Shown: positions 38,791 to 48,372, counted from the first letter of the stretch. The stretch is 64,000 nucleotides of DNA from Pseudoduganella flava (GCF_007830495.1 NZ_VLKW01000002.1:81840-145839), one strand, 5' to 3'. Notes: generated by a model from the letters alone, not told the origin. Made by a program: numbers and translations.

Positions 38791-39006
38791 TCACGGCTGC
38801 GGAGCGATGGCGGCCTTCAGCTGCCGGACATACTCGCCGACATCCGAGATGACCGCCATATTGTCGTCCACCTCGACGCGGTGCAGCTGGTGCCCCGGCC
38901 CGAACGACACGCCGGCCTTGAGGCCGTCCCTTTCCTCCGTCAGGTCATGCCCTTGCACCGCGGCGATCACGTCGCCGGCGCCATCCGTCACGATCGTCAT
39001 TTTCAT
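38791..39006 (-). CDS. Hypothetical protein, 71 aa
   Basis: Not recognised. A small acidic alpha/beta protein beginning MKMTIVTDGAGDVIAAVQGH, with a C-terminal helix VGEYVRQLKAAI. Its ATG overlaps the stop of the 85-aa gene by 4 bp, so it is the second gene of a tiny operon. It converges on the aceA terminator. Confidence 0.55.
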   Translation of the reverse strand: MKMTIVTDGAGDVIAAVQGHDLTEERDGLKAGVSFGPGHQLHRVEVDDNMAVISDVGEYVRQLKAAIAPQP

Positions 39007-39260
39007 GACATCCCCCCGCCTTGCAGATTGTGGAAGCAGCCGCCGACACCCTGGTTATGGATGGCGACGAAGTAGGTCGCGTTGCCGTTGTTGTCCTTGC
39101 GCTTGCGCTGGTCGTCGGCCAGGTGGACGGCGCCGAGATTCGGCGTCTTGATGTCCGCGGACGCGAACTGCGTGCCGTGGTCTTCCCCGTATGTGTAGAA
39201 CCAGAACGCGGTCTGTCCCGGCGCGAGGAAGGTGAGGGGTCCTACGTTGTTGAATGCCAT
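39003..39260 (-). CDS. Hypothetical protein, 85 aa
   Basis: Not recognised. Beta-type sequence rich in aromatic, Gly and Asn residues (FWFYTYGEDHGTQFAS, TYFVAIHNQG). A single Cys lies near the C-terminus in GCFHNLQGGG. ATG at 39260 is fixed by GGAGGAG just upstream; a longer frame to 39416 would run into the rlmJ start and is rejected. No signal peptide. Coupled to the 71-aa gene. Confidence 0.6.
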   Translation of the reverse strand: MAFNNVGPLTFLAPGQTAFWFYTYGEDHGTQFASADIKTPNLGAVHLADDQRKRKDNNGNATYFVAIHNQGVGGCFHNLQGGGMS

Positions 39261-39414
39261 GTTCTCCTCCATCGGAAGTGGACGCGGATTGCGCCCTGTT
39301 GTCAGCGTAGGCCGCGAGCGCGGCAGTCGTTTGACGGGATCGATATGCGGGGCCATTTTGGCGGCGTCCCCGTTCTCTGGGATAATGATGGCTCGAATCA
39401 TCCCGAAGAAGACC

Positions 39415-40347
39415 ATGTTCAGTTACCGCCACGCCTTCCATGCCGGCAATCACGCCGACGTCCTGAAGCATTTCATCCAGATCCAGCTGCTCAACTACCT
39501 GAATCAGAAGGACGTGGCGTACAGCTACATCGACACGCATGCCGGGGCTGGCGTGTACGCGCTCGACAGCGTGCAAGCCACGAAGACCGCGGAATTCGAA
39601 ACGGGCATCGCGCCGCTGTGGGACCGCACCGACCTGCCGGCCCCGCTGGCCGAGTACGTGAACCTCGTGAAAGGCATGAACCCGAGCGGCAAGATGCGCT
39701 ATTACCCCGGTTCGCCGTACGTCGCCGAACAGGTGGCGCGCGAGATGGACCGCATCCGCCTGTTCGAGCTGCACCCTGCCGACAGCAGGCTGCTGGCCGA
39801 AAACTTCGCGAAGCTGGAAGCGCACCAGGCCGCGCAGGGCAAGCGCAGCACCGTGCGCGGCAAGCGCATCATCGTCAACAAGGCCGACGGCTTCCTCGGC
39901 GTGAAGGCGCTGCTGCCGCCGCCGTCGCGCCGCGCGCTGGTGCTGTGCGACCCGCCATACGAGGACAAGCAGGACTACCGCAAGGTCATCGACATGCTGG
40001 GCGACGCCTTGAGGCGCTTCCCGACGGGCATGTACGCGATCTGGTATCCCGTGCTGCAACGGATCGAGGCCCGCAACTTCGCCGAAAAGATGAAGCACCT
40101 GCCGGCGCAGAGCTGGCTGAACGTGACGCTGACGATCTCGTCGCCGACGCCGGACGGCATCGCCCTGCACACGAGCGGCATGTTCATCCTGAACCCGCCG
40201 TACACGCTGGCACCGACGCTGAAGACGGTGATGCCGTACCTGGTGCAGGTGCTGGGCCGCGACAAAGGCGCGACCTTTACCCTTGATAGTGGCGAAATGA
40301 CAACTGCCCAGCCGCGAAAGACCCGGCAGGATGCGCGCAACACATGA
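39415..40347 (+). CDS. rlmJ: 23S rRNA (adenine-2030-N6)-methyltransferase RlmJ
   Basis: A 310-residue methyltransferase that modifies A2030 in 23S rRNA. The N-terminus MFSYRHAFHAGNHADVLKH is the diagnostic RlmJ (YhiR) start; DTHAGAG is the SAM-binding loop and DPPYE the motif IV of N6-adenine methylases. An open frame extending upstream to 39232 is discarded because ATG 39415 gives the family start. Divergent from the 85-aa gene. Confidence 0.93.
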   Translation: MFSYRHAFHAGNHADVLKHFIQIQLLNYLNQKDVAYSYIDTHAGAGVYALDSVQATKTAEFETGIAPLWDRTDLPAPLAEYVNLVKGMNPSGKMRYYPGSPYVAEQVAREMDRIRLFELHPADSRLLAENFAKLEAHQAAQGKRSTVRGKRIIVNKADGFLGVKALLPPPSRRALVLCDPPYEDKQDYRKVIDMLGDALRRFPTGMYAIWYPVLQRIEARNFAEKMKHLPAQSWLNVTLTISSPTPDGIALHTSGMFILNPPYTLAPTLKTVMPYLVQVLGRDKGATFTLDSGEMTTAQPRKTRQDARNT

Positions 40348-40412
40348 AAGGTATTGCCGTTTGAGCAAGCTCAGGTTATCGTAGCGGGATTGTTTCTTCA
40401 GCAGGCCCTTCG

Positions 40413-41678
40413 ATGACGCTGGCACCCAGCCCGGACATCCCACTACCGTACGCCAACCACTTCTTCCTGGCGCGGCAACCCATCCTCAACCGATCCCAGC
40501 GGCTCGTCGCCTACGAGCTGTTGTACCGCAATGCCGACAGCGGCGTCGCGGACTTCACGAACGGCACCGCCGCCACCGCTTCCGTCATCGCCCACGCTTC
40601 CGAGCTGGGCATGGAGCAGGTGGTCGGCGAACAGCTGGCGTATGTCAACGTCGACACGGAAGGGCTGATGAGCGACTTCATCCGCTTCCTGCCGAATGAC
40701 AAGGTGATCCTCGAGGTGCTGGAAACGGTCGACGCGACGCCGGCCGTGCTGGCCCGCGTCGCCGAGCTGAAGCAAGCGGGCTTCAAGTTCGCGCTGGACG
40801 ACGTCGTCGGCACGTCCGACAGTCTGGCCAAACTGCAGCCGCTGATGGACGTGATCAAGATCGACATCAAGCAGATGGCGCCGGACACGCTGGCCGAACT
40901 GACCCGCACGCTGAAGAATCCCCGCCAGAAGCTGCTGGCGGAGAAGGTCGAGACGCAGGAAGAGTTCCGCCACTGCCTCGACCTGGGCTTCGAATATTTC
41001 CAGGGCTATTACTTCGCCCGCCCGGTCATCCTGTCGGGCAAGAAGATCGCGCCGTCGCAGATGGCGATCATGCACCTGCTGGACCTGCTGGCGTCGGATG
41101 CGGACCAGCGCGACATCGAGCGCGGCATCAAGCTGGACCCGCTGATCACGCTGAACCTGCTGCGCCTCGTGAACACGCCGGCCGTCGGCGCGCGCTTCAA
41201 GATCAATTCCGTCGGCCACGCGCTGATCGTGCTGGGGCGCCGGCAGTTGCAGCGCTGGCTGCAGATCCTGTTGTACGTGAAAGGGCAGCAGTACGATTCG
41301 CCGCTGCTGCAACTGGCGACGACGCGCGGCAAGACGATGGAAAACCTGCTCGAGCACGTACGCCCGGGCCGCGCCGACATCGGCTTCACCGTCGGCATCA
41401 TGTCGCTGATGGATACGCTGTTCTCGGTGCCGATGGGAGAAATCCTCGACAGCGTCAACGTGCTGGACGACGTGCGCGCGGCGCTGCTGCACCGCGAAGG
41501 CGACTACGGCAACGTGCTGCGCCTGATCGAGCTGATCGAGGTAGCCCGCGAAGGCCCCGAACTGACGACCCTGCTGCACGAACTGAACATCGCACCATCG
41601 ACGCTGTACGCCAGCCAGCTGGCCGCGTACGAGTGGGTCAACGAATACACCCACGGCGTCACCGCACCGCAGCGCTGA
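40413..41678 (+). CDS. EAL-HDOD domain signalling protein (YuxH type)
   Basis: A 421-residue protein with an N-terminal EAL domain (about 17-205) and a C-terminal HDOD domain (about 210-400). The EAL signature reads YELLYRN (E35-L-L), with FALDDVVG, VIKIDIK and LLAEKVE retained. The Ala of EAL is replaced, as in the YuxH group, where c-di-GMP hydrolysis is doubtful and signalling through HDOD is more likely. Cytoplasmic, no membrane segment. The downstream gap carries three palindromic repeats. Confidence 0.85.
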   Translation: MTLAPSPDIPLPYANHFFLARQPILNRSQRLVAYELLYRNADSGVADFTNGTAATASVIAHASELGMEQVVGEQLAYVNVDTEGLMSDFIRFLPNDKVILEVLETVDATPAVLARVAELKQAGFKFALDDVVGTSDSLAKLQPLMDVIKIDIKQMAPDTLAELTRTLKNPRQKLLAEKVETQEEFRHCLDLGFEYFQGYYFARPVILSGKKIAPSQMAIMHLLDLLASDADQRDIERGIKLDPLITLNLLRLVNTPAVGARFKINSVGHALIVLGRRQLQRWLQILLYVKGQQYDSPLLQLATTRGKTMENLLEHVRPGRADIGFTVGIMSLMDTLFSVPMGEILDSVNVLDDVRAALLHREGDYGNVLRLIELIEVAREGPELTTLLHELNIAPSTLYASQLAAYEWVNEYTHGVTAPQR

Positions 41679-41712
41679 GCGCTGCAAACCCCAATCGCTA
41701 ACGGCTCAGCCC

Positions 41713-41858
41713 GTGTCCCCTGGTGCCAGGCACGAAGGGACACAAACTCAGCCGCAATGTCCCCTGGTGCCTGGCACCAAGGGACACGGCCTCAGCCGTT
41801 GTGCCGTCGGTGGCATTGCGCTTGAGTCCGTGTCAACGGTGCCTGGCACCAGTGACAC
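41713..41858. repeat. Three palindromic repeats with GTGCC-GGCAC cores
   Basis: Imperfect palindromes lie at 41713-41743, 41758-41787 and 41830-41858. Each carries GGTGCCTGGCACC or a variant as core and ends in TGTC...GACA(C) (GTGTC in the outer two). They fill the 199-bp gap between the convergent EAL-HDOD and methylase genes. The second copy can form a stem of about 14 bp. No T tract follows. Confidence 0.9.
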
Positions 41859-41877
41859 AGACTGATCCGTAAGGGCC

Positions 41878-42615
41878 TTATGCTGCCAGCAGCAGAAACA
41901 CTGTCGGCTTCTTGTGGAAATCGGGACCGTGGCCGCCGGCCAGCGCGCTTTTCCACTGTGCAGCCGTCTGGGTGCGGATGGTTTCCGTCGGCAGGCTGAT
42001 GTCGGTAGCCACGCATACCAGCGTATTGCTGTTGCACGCCGTTACCAGGGCCTCGAGCAGCGCGGCGTTGCGGTACGGGGTTTCGATGAAGAGCTGGGTC
42101 TGCTTCTCGGTGCGCGAGCGCTGTTCCAGTTCCTTCAGGCGCTTGGCGCGGGCCGCCGGGTCGGTGGGCAGGTAGCCGTTGAACGCGAAGCTCTGGCCGT
42201 TCAGGCCGCTCGCCATCACGGCCAGCAGCAGCGACGACGGCCCAACCAGCGGCCGCACTGGAATGCCTTCCTTGTGGGCGAGGCGCACGAGGTCGGCGCC
42301 CGGGTCCGCCACGGCCGGCACGCCCGCTTCGGACAGCAAACCTGTGTCGTGCCCTGCGCGCAGCGGGGCCAGCAGGTCGGCGAGGGCATCCGCCTTCGTG
42401 TTGACGTTCAGCTCGGCGATGGCGATCTCCTGCAGCGGCCGTGCCAGCGGGTGCACGGCGTGCACGAGTTTCAGGAAGGCGCGCGCCGTCTTGGCGTTTT
42501 CAGCGACGAAGTGCGCCAGCTGGCTGGTCAGCGCCTGGACGTGCTCGGGAATGACGTGATCCAGCGCCGTCGTCTCGCCCAGCGTGTTCGGAATCAGATA
42601 CAAAGTGCCGGCCAT
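41878..42615 (-). CDS. RsmI-like SAM-dependent methyltransferase (tetrapyrrole methylase fold)
   Basis: A 245-residue protein of the tetrapyrrole-methylase/RsmI superfamily: GTLYLIPNTLG at the N-terminus, GLLSEAGVPAVADPGADLV and VGPSSLLLAVMASG in the SAM-binding half, and FIETPYRN, the counterpart of the RsmI E-x-P-H/Y-R motif. It is shorter than true RsmI (about 280-300 aa) and belongs to a paralogous group often beside maf, as here (2 bp after the maf stop). An rRNA substrate is possible but unproven. Confidence 0.8.
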   Translation of the reverse strand: MAGTLYLIPNTLGETTALDHVIPEHVQALTSQLAHFVAENAKTARAFLKLVHAVHPLARPLQEIAIAELNVNTKADALADLLAPLRAGHDTGLLSEAGVPAVADPGADLVRLAHKEGIPVRPLVGPSSLLLAVMASGLNGQSFAFNGYLPTDPAARAKRLKELEQRSRTEKQTQLFIETPYRNAALLEALVTACNSNTLVCVATDISLPTETIRTQTAAQWKSALAGGHGPDFHKKPTVFLLLAA

Positions 42616-42617
42616 GC

Positions 42618-43220
42618 TTACTCCTTGAAAAACGCCACGCCGGCGGCGCGCAGCATGCCGGTCAGCGCGATCAGCGGCAGGCCTGTCAGCGCTGTCGGGT
42701 CGGAAGATTCGATGCGTTCCAGGATCGCAATGCCGAGCCCTTCGTTCTTCGCGCTGCCGGCGCAATCGTACGGCTGCTCGATGCGCAGGTAGGCATCGAG
42801 CTCCGCATCGGGCAGGTCGCGGAACTTGACGGTGGTTTCGATGTCTTCCAGTTGGAAGGTGCCGTCGCGGCCGTCCCACAGGCACAGCGCCGTATGGAAG
42901 ACCACGTCGCGGCCGCGCATCGTCCGCAGTTGCGCCAGCGCGGCGGGGTGGCTGCCGGGCTTGCCGATCTGCGCGCCGTCCAGCGTGGCAACCTGGTCGG
43001 AGCCGATGACGAGGGCGCCCGGCTGGCGCGCGGCAACGGCCTGCGCCTTCAGGCGCGCCAGCCGCAGCGCGGTGGCGGCCGGCGCCTCGCCGGGCAGCGG
43101 CGTTTCATCGACCGCGGGCACGTCGACGGTGAACGGCAAGCGCAGGCGGGACAGCAATTCGCGCCGGTAGGTGGAGCTGGAAGCAAGGATCAACCGAGGG
43201 GGAAGGGGAGTTTGGTTCAT
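42618..43220 (-). CDS. Maf family nucleotide pyrophosphatase (YceF type)
   Basis: A 200-residue Maf protein: LILASSSTYRRELLSRL is the N-terminal Ser-Arg-Arg motif, VDETPL and GSDQVATLDG follow, and KPGSHPAALAQL is in the YceF style; YceF hydrolyses m7GTP and removes aberrant nucleotides. Divergent from yceD with a 162-bp spacer. Forms an operon with the RsmI-like gene. Substrate class is inferred from the YceF-like neighbourhood (maf, yceD, rpmF). Confidence 0.88.
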   Translation of the reverse strand: MNQTPLPPRLILASSSTYRRELLSRLRLPFTVDVPAVDETPLPGEAPAATALRLARLKAQAVAARQPGALVIGSDQVATLDGAQIGKPGSHPAALAQLRTMRGRDVVFHTALCLWDGRDGTFQLEDIETTVKFRDLPDAELDAYLRIEQPYDCAGSAKNEGLGIAILERIESSDPTALTGLPLIALTGMLRAAGVAFFKE

Positions 43221-43324
43221 GGAAACATTTTATTGTGGCGGTGCGCCACGAATTGTTATATGCTCTTGGCGCCGTTGGTTTGACGCACGCGCCCCACGAA
43301 ATCTGCTGCGAGGCGCGCAAGTCT

Positions 43325-43354
43325 TTGACGCGGCGTGGAAAACCCTGCTATTAT
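43325..43354 (+). promoter_or_regulatory. Sigma-70 promoter of yceD-rpmF
   Basis: TTGACG (43325-43330) and TATTAT (43349-43354) are separated by 18 bp. Transcription would begin about 22 bp before the yceD ATG. Confidence 0.7.
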
Positions 43355-43382
43355 CGCAGGTTTTCGAGGGAAATTTTAGCCA

Positions 43383-43877
43383 ATGAATGCTCTTGTGATC
43401 GACGCCTTCGAGTTTTGTCGGACCAACAGCACCCGTGAAGGCGTAACGCCTGTGGCTGAAATGGAGCGCCTGGCGCGCGATTGCGCCGATCCGTCCGGGT
43501 CGATTACCTGGAAGGCGGAAGGCGGTACGAGCAAGCAGGGCTATCCACAGATGCGGCTGGCCGTTGCCGGTACCGTGCAGCTGAATTGCCAGCGTTGCCT
43601 GACTCCGTTTGCCTATGAGATCGATTCGTCGACCTTGCTGATGCTGGGTGCGGACGATGCGACGGCCGACGAGATCGAAGAGGTCATCGACGACGAAACG
43701 GTGGACGTGATCGTCGGCACCCGGTCGATGAACCTGATGGACCTGATTGAAGACGAGGCCCTCTTGGCCTTGCCGCAAGCACCGAAGCACGACGTTTGCC
43801 CCGATACGGCATTGCTCGATTCGCTGCGCGGTGAAAAGAAATCGCCGTTCGACGCGCTGAAGGCGCTGAAAAAATAA
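43383..43877 (+). CDS. yceD: YceD family protein (DUF177)
   Basis: A 164-residue DUF177 protein. The conserved LNCQRCLTPF cysteine pair lies at about 71-80. An acidic region (DEIEEVIDDETVDV) and the C-terminal DLIEDEALLALPQAPKH...C are typical. Its near-universal linkage to rpmF suggests a role in ribosome or 23S rRNA metabolism, which is not established. It leads the rpmF/fatty-acid cluster. Confidence 0.9.
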   Translation: MNALVIDAFEFCRTNSTREGVTPVAEMERLARDCADPSGSITWKAEGGTSKQGYPQMRLAVAGTVQLNCQRCLTPFAYEIDSSTLLMLGADDATADEIEEVIDDETVDVIVGTRSMNLMDLIEDEALLALPQAPKHDVCPDTALLDSLRGEKKSPFDALKALKK

Positions 43878-44108
43878 AGATCGTTTAGATGTAGGAGGGT
43901 GTCGAGAAACCGCGCAACAGGTTGATCGACGTGCTCGAAGGAACATGCCAATCGGGCTGCGAGTATTGGCATTCTAGTGGTAACGCAGCAAGGCAGCGTA
44001 GCAAGCTCGTTTCGTGAATGCGTGCGGCGATGCCACCGGGATACTCGATTTGCATGATTGTGCGGTCGATTGTGTTAAAATTTTAGAACTTTAGTATTAG
44101 GAGTCATC

Positions 44109-44291
44109 ATGGCAGTTCAACAGAACAAGAAGTCCCCGTCGAAGCGCGGCATGCACCGTTCGCACGATTTCCTGACCGCCCCGAACCTGGCAGTCGAGCC
44201 GACGACCGGCGAAACCCATCTGCGTCACCACATCAGCCCGAACGGCTTCTACCGTGGTCGCAAGGTGCTGAAGACCAAAAACGACGAGTAA
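44109..44291 (+). CDS. rpmF: 50S ribosomal protein L32
   Basis: A 60-residue L32: [20 protein letters not shown] start, [20 protein letters not shown], and a basic tail. It has no cysteines, so it is the zinc-free form. AGGAG lies 7 bp before ATG. The 231-bp gap from yceD is long and could hold an internal promoter, but no pair of hexamers has good spacing. Confidence 0.97.
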   Translation: MAVQQNKKSPSKRGMHRSHDFLTAPNLAVEPTTGETHLRHHISPNGFYRGRKVLKTKNDE

Positions 44292-44320
44292 TCGACGTTT
44301 TGGTTTCGGCCAAAGACCAA

Positions 44321-44366
44321 AAGCGGTGCACGCGAGGAATTCCATCGTGGCGCCGCTTTTTCTTTT
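44321..44366 (+). terminator. Intrinsic terminator after rpmF
   Basis: A 9-bp stem with one G-U pair (AAGCGGTGC 44321-44329 with GCGCCGCTT 44350-44358) followed by TTTTCTTTT. It would separate rpmF from most plsX transcription, or attenuate it. Confidence 0.65.
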
Positions 44367-44447
44367 CGTCGGCCGCAAACGACTTTGCGGCATGCTTCTG
44401 AATACCGCAGGCCCCGGCCGTCAGGCCAGGATTGCAACTTGCCCGCA

Positions 44448-45491
44448 ATGACAATCAAAATATCTATCGACTGCATGGGCGGCGACCATGGCCCGTCAGT
44501 CACCATTCCTGCCGCAATCTCCTTCCTGAAACGTGAACCTGACGCCGAACTGATCCTCGTGGGTCTCGAAGACGTCATCCGAGCCGAGCTGAAGAAGTGC
44601 CATGCGGAGGCGCACCCGCGCGTCTCCATCTTGCATGCTTCCGAGCAGGTGACGATGGACGATCCGCTCGAGGTCGCGCTGCGCCGCAAGAAGGATTCGT
44701 CGATGCGCGTCGCGATCGAGCAGGTCAAGGACGCCAAGGCCCAGGCCTGCGTCTCGGCCGGCAATACCGGCGCGCTGATGGCCGTTTCCCGCTACGTGCT
44801 GAAGACGATGGCCGGCGTCGATCGCCCCGCCATCTGCACGATCATGCCGAACATGAAGGACGGTCCCACCTATGTGATGGACCTGGGCGCGAACGTGGAC
44901 TGCGAACCGCACCACCTGCACCAGTTCGCGATCATGGGCTCCGTGCTCGTGCACGCGATGGAAGGCATCGAGCGCCCGACGATCGGCCTGTTGAACGTCG
45001 GTACCGAGGACATCAAGGGTAACGAGGTCGTCAAGGCCACGATCCCGCTGCTGCAGGCCGACCACGAACGTGGCAAGCTGAATTTCTACGGCAACGTGGA
45101 AGGCAACGACATCTTCAAGGGCACCACGGACGTCGTCGTCTGCGACGGCTTTGTCGGTAACGTGGCGCTGAAGGCCATCGAAGGCGTGGCCGGCTTCTTC
45201 AAGATGGTGCTGACGGCAGAATTCAAGCGTACGCCATTGACGATGCTGGGCGCGGCGATCGCCAGCAGCGCACTGAAGCGGATCCGCCGCCGCCTGAACC
45301 CGGCGCGCTACAACGGCGCCAGCCTGCTGGGCCTGCGCGGGCTCGTGTTCAAGAGCCACGGCGGCGCCGATACCGAAGCGTTCGAATGGGCGATCCGCCG
45401 GGCGTACGACGCGGCCAAAAAAGATGTGCAGCAGCAGCTGGCGGACCTGATCGCCGAACTGATGCCGCGTGAAACGACAACTATTGGATGA
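44448..45491 (+). CDS. plsX: Phosphate acyltransferase PlsX
   Basis: A 347-residue enzyme converting acyl-ACP to acyl-phosphate for phospholipid synthesis. [16 protein letters not shown] is the hallmark N-terminus; SAGNTGALM and [13 protein letters not shown] are also conserved. ATG at 44448 is chosen over an upstream in-frame start at 44385 for this reason. fabH follows 6 bp after the stop. Confidence 0.96.
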   Translation: MTIKISIDCMGGDHGPSVTIPAAISFLKREPDAELILVGLEDVIRAELKKCHAEAHPRVSILHASEQVTMDDPLEVALRRKKDSSMRVAIEQVKDAKAQACVSAGNTGALMAVSRYVLKTMAGVDRPAICTIMPNMKDGPTYVMDLGANVDCEPHHLHQFAIMGSVLVHAMEGIERPTIGLLNVGTEDIKGNEVVKATIPLLQADHERGKLNFYGNVEGNDIFKGTTDVVVCDGFVGNVALKAIEGVAGFFKMVLTAEFKRTPLTMLGAAIASSALKRIRRRLNPARYNGASLLGLRGLVFKSHGGADTEAFEWAIRRAYDAAKKDVQQQLADLIAELMPRETTTIG

Positions 45492-45497
45492 GACGGC

Positions 45498-46484
45498 ATG
45501 ACTTTGTACAGCAAAATCATCGGCACAGGGAGTTACCTGCCCGAGAAACGCGTCACCAACCAGGAACTGACCGAGGAGTTGGCGGCCAAGGGCATTGAAA
45601 CGTCGGACGAGTGGATCTCCACCCGTAGCGGCATCTCGGCGCGGCATTACGCGGCGCCGGAGCAGAATTCCTCCGACCTCGCCGTGCACGCGGCGCGGCG
45701 CGCGCTGGAGATGGCGGACCTGCAGCCGGATGACATCGACCTGATCATCGTGGCCAGCTCGACGCCGGACTTCTTCGGCAGCTTCCCCAGCACCGCCTGC
45801 ATCGTGCAGCGCAAGCTGGGCATGACCAACACCAGCGCGGCCGTGGACGTGCAGGCCGTCTGCAGCGGCTTCGTCTACGCGATGGCATCGGCGGACAGCT
45901 TCATCAAGTCCGGCATGCACAAGACCGTGCTGGTGATCGGCGCGGAAGTGTTTTCGCGCATCCTGAACTTCGAAGACCGCACCACCTGCGTGCTGTTCGG
46001 CGACGGCGCCGGCGCAGTCGTGATGACGGCATCCGAAGAGCCGGGCGTGCTGGCCTGCAAGCTGCACGCGGACGGCCGCCATTCCGACATCCTGTCCGTG
46101 CCCGGCAACGTGGCCGGCGGCGCGGTCGCGGGCAGTGCCTTCCTGTACATGGATGGCCAGGCCGTGTTCAAGCTGGCCGTCACCGTGCTGGAAAAAGTGG
46201 CGCACGAAGCGCTGGACGCTGCCGGCATGACGAGCGACCAGATCGACTGGCTGATCCCGCACCAGGCCAATATCCGCATCATGAACGGCACGGCGCGCAA
46301 GTTGGGGATGTCGCCGGAGAAGATGGTGGTCACGGTCGACCAGCACGGCAACACGTCGGCCGCATCGATCCCGCTGGCACTCGATACCGCCGTGCGCGAC
46401 GGCCGCGTGAAGAAGGGCGATGTCGTGATGATGGAAGGCGTCGGCGGCGGCTTTACTTGGGGCGCCGTCCTGGCGAGGATGTAA
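45498..46484 (+). CDS. fabH: Beta-ketoacyl-ACP synthase III (FabH)
   Basis: A 328-residue condensing enzyme that joins acetyl-CoA to malonyl-ACP to start fatty-acid synthesis. The Cys nucleophile is in [11 protein letters not shown], the catalytic His in IPHQANIRI and the Asn in [11 protein letters not shown] at 45498 ([21 protein letters not shown]). The gap to fabD is 168 bp and may contain another promoter. Confidence 0.97.
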   Translation: MTLYSKIIGTGSYLPEKRVTNQELTEELAAKGIETSDEWISTRSGISARHYAAPEQNSSDLAVHAARRALEMADLQPDDIDLIIVASSTPDFFGSFPSTACIVQRKLGMTNTSAAVDVQAVCSGFVYAMASADSFIKSGMHKTVLVIGAEVFSRILNFEDRTTCVLFGDGAGAVVMTASEEPGVLACKLHADGRHSDILSVPGNVAGGAVAGSAFLYMDGQAVFKLAVTVLEKVAHEALDAAGMTSDQIDWLIPHQANIRIMNGTARKLGMSPEKMVVTVDQHGNTSAASIPLALDTAVRDGRVKKGDVVMMEGVGGGFTWGAVLARM

Positions 46485-46652
46485 TGCTTACCTTTTCTGC
46501 TCGCCAGGACTTGGCGCGGATGTAGGCTTGCCGGTCCCGGCGGTGTACAATGCGCGCCGTTTTAGAATTAGTGCTCTAGACGCCAAACCGCGCGCCCTAA
46601 GTGGGCCGCGCGGTAGCCTTCCGCACTACCGAACATAACGAGAACACACAAG

Positions 46653-47594
46653 ATGACCCAATTCGCATTTGTCTTCCCCGGCCAGGGCTCCCAGGCCGTG
46701 GCCATGATGGAAGGCTTCAACGGCAACCCCATCGTCGAGCAAACGATCGCCGAAGCGTCCGACGCGCTGCAATTCGACCTCGGCAAGCTGATCGCCGAAG
46801 GTCCGAAGGAAGAGCTGGACCTGACGACGAACACGCAACCGGTGATGCTGACGGCCGCTGTCGCCGTCTACCGAGCGTGGATCGCCGCGGGCGGCCCCGT
46901 GCCGGCCGTCGTGGCCGGCCACAGCCTCGGCGAATACTCGGCGCTCGTCGCCGCCGGCGTGATCCCGTTCAAGGATGCCGTGCCGCTGGTGCGCTTCCGT
47001 GCCCAGGCCATGCAGGAAGCCGTGCCGGTCGGGCAGGGCACGATGGCCGTCGTGCTGGGCCTGTCGGACGACGACGTGCGCGCCGCCTGCGCCGAAGCGA
47101 TCGCCGCCGATCCGAGCCAGGTCGTCGAAGCCGTCAACTTCAACGCGCCGGCCCAGGTCGTCATCGCCGGCCACAGCGCGGCCGTCGACAAGGCCTGCGA
47201 ATTCGCCAAGGCGAAGGGCGCCAAGCGCGCGATGCGCCTGCCGGTGTCGGCGCCGTTCCACTCGTCGCTGCTGAAGCCCGCGTCGGATCGCCTGCGCGAC
47301 TACATGGCCGAGTTGCATTTCAGCGCGCCGCAGATCGACCTGATCAACAACGTCGACGTGGCCGTGCTGCACGACCCGGCCAGCATCAAGGATGCGCTGG
47401 TGCGCCAGGCCGCCAGCCCCGTGCGCTGGGTCGAGACGATGCAGAAGGTGGCAAGCTCGGGCATCACGCAGGTGATCGAATGCGGTCCCGGCAAAGTGCT
47501 GATGGGCCTGACCAAGCGCATCGACCCGAACCTCGTCGGCGACGCCATCACGGACCAGGCGTCGCTCGAGCGCGTGCTGGCCGCATTCAAGTAA
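46653..47594 (+). CDS. fabD: Malonyl-CoA-ACP transacylase (FabD)
   Basis: A 313-residue transferase loading malonyl groups onto AcpP. FVFPGQGSQ at the N-terminus, the serine elbow GHSLGEYSAL (Ser at about 91) and the catalytic His in PVSAPFHSSLL are present. Cluster position between fabH and fabG is standard; fabG starts 31 bp downstream. Confidence 0.97.
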   Translation: MTQFAFVFPGQGSQAVAMMEGFNGNPIVEQTIAEASDALQFDLGKLIAEGPKEELDLTTNTQPVMLTAAVAVYRAWIAAGGPVPAVVAGHSLGEYSALVAAGVIPFKDAVPLVRFRAQAMQEAVPVGQGTMAVVLGLSDDDVRAACAEAIAADPSQVVEAVNFNAPAQVVIAGHSAAVDKACEFAKAKGAKRAMRLPVSAPFHSSLLKPASDRLRDYMAELHFSAPQIDLINNVDVAVLHDPASIKDALVRQAASPVRWVETMQKVASSGITQVIECGPGKVLMGLTKRIDPNLVGDAITDQASLERVLAAFK

Positions 47595-47625
47595 GCACTC
47601 CACACCTCATACAGAAGGGAAGACG

Positions 47626-48372
47626 ATGAATCTGTCCAATCAAGTCGCGCTCGTCACGGGCGCCTCGCGCGGCATCGGCAAGGCGATCGCTACGGAGCTG
47701 GCGCGCCAGGGCGCGAAAGTGATCGGCACCGCCACCACCGAGGCTGGTGCCGAAGCGATCTCCGCCTATCTGGCCGAGATCGGTCCGGAAGCGGGCAAGG
47801 GCGCCGTGCTGAACGTCACCGATGCCGAGCGCTGCGCCGGCATCATCGACGAAATCGGCAAGGAGTTCGGTCCAGTCGGCATCCTCGTCAACAATGCCGG
47901 CATCACCGCCGATCAACTGGCGATGCGCATGAAGGATGACGAGTGGGACAAGGTCATCGCGACGAACCTGACGGCTGTCGGCCGGCTGTCGCGTGCGGTC
48001 CTGCGCGGCATGATGAAGGCAAAGACGGGGCGTATCATCAACATCACGTCCGTCGTTGCGTCGTCGGGCAATCCCGGTCAGATGAATTACGCGGCCGCGA
48101 AGGCGGGCGTGGAAGGCATGTCGCGCGCGCTGGCCCGCGAGATCGGCAGCCGCAACATCACCGTGAACAGCGTTGCGCCGGGCTTCATCGACACCGACAT
48201 GACGAAGGTGCTGGGCGAGGAACAGCACGCGGCGCTGCTGACGCAGATTCCGCTGGGCCGACTCGGCAAGCCGGAGGATATCGCCGCCGCGGTGGCGTTC
48301 CTCGCGTCGCCCCAGGCGGCCTACATCACCGGTACCACGCTGCACGTCAACGGCGGCATGTACATGGGCTGA
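47626..48372 (+). CDS. fabG: 3-oxoacyl-ACP reductase (FabG)
   Basis: A 248-residue short-chain dehydrogenase. The NADPH-binding TGASRGIGKAIA (about 12-23), NNAG (about 88-91) and the YAAAK catalytic pair (about 154-158) after the ITSVV serine strand are visible. It reduces beta-ketoacyl-ACP in each elongation cycle. Confidence 0.97.
   Translation: MNLSNQVALVTGASRGIGKAIATELARQGAKVIGTATTEAGAEAISAYLAEIGPEAGKGAVLNVTDAERCAGIIDEIGKEFGPVGILVNNAGITADQLAMRMKDDEWDKVIATNLTAVGRLSRAVLRGMMKAKTGRIINITSVVASSGNPGQMNYAAAKAGVEGMSRALAREIGSRNITVNSVAPGFIDTDMTKVLGEEQHAALLTQIPLGRLGKPEDIAAAVAFLASPQAAYITGTTLHVNGGMYMG

Noticed and set aside
41713..41858. CRISPR-like array at the GTGCC-GGCAC repeats
   Set aside because: Copies are palindromic, unevenly spaced and only three.
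46523..46551. Promoter before fabD
   Set aside because: TACAAT is a fair -10, but no -35 hexamer lies 16-18 bp upstream (TTGCCG is only 12 bp away).
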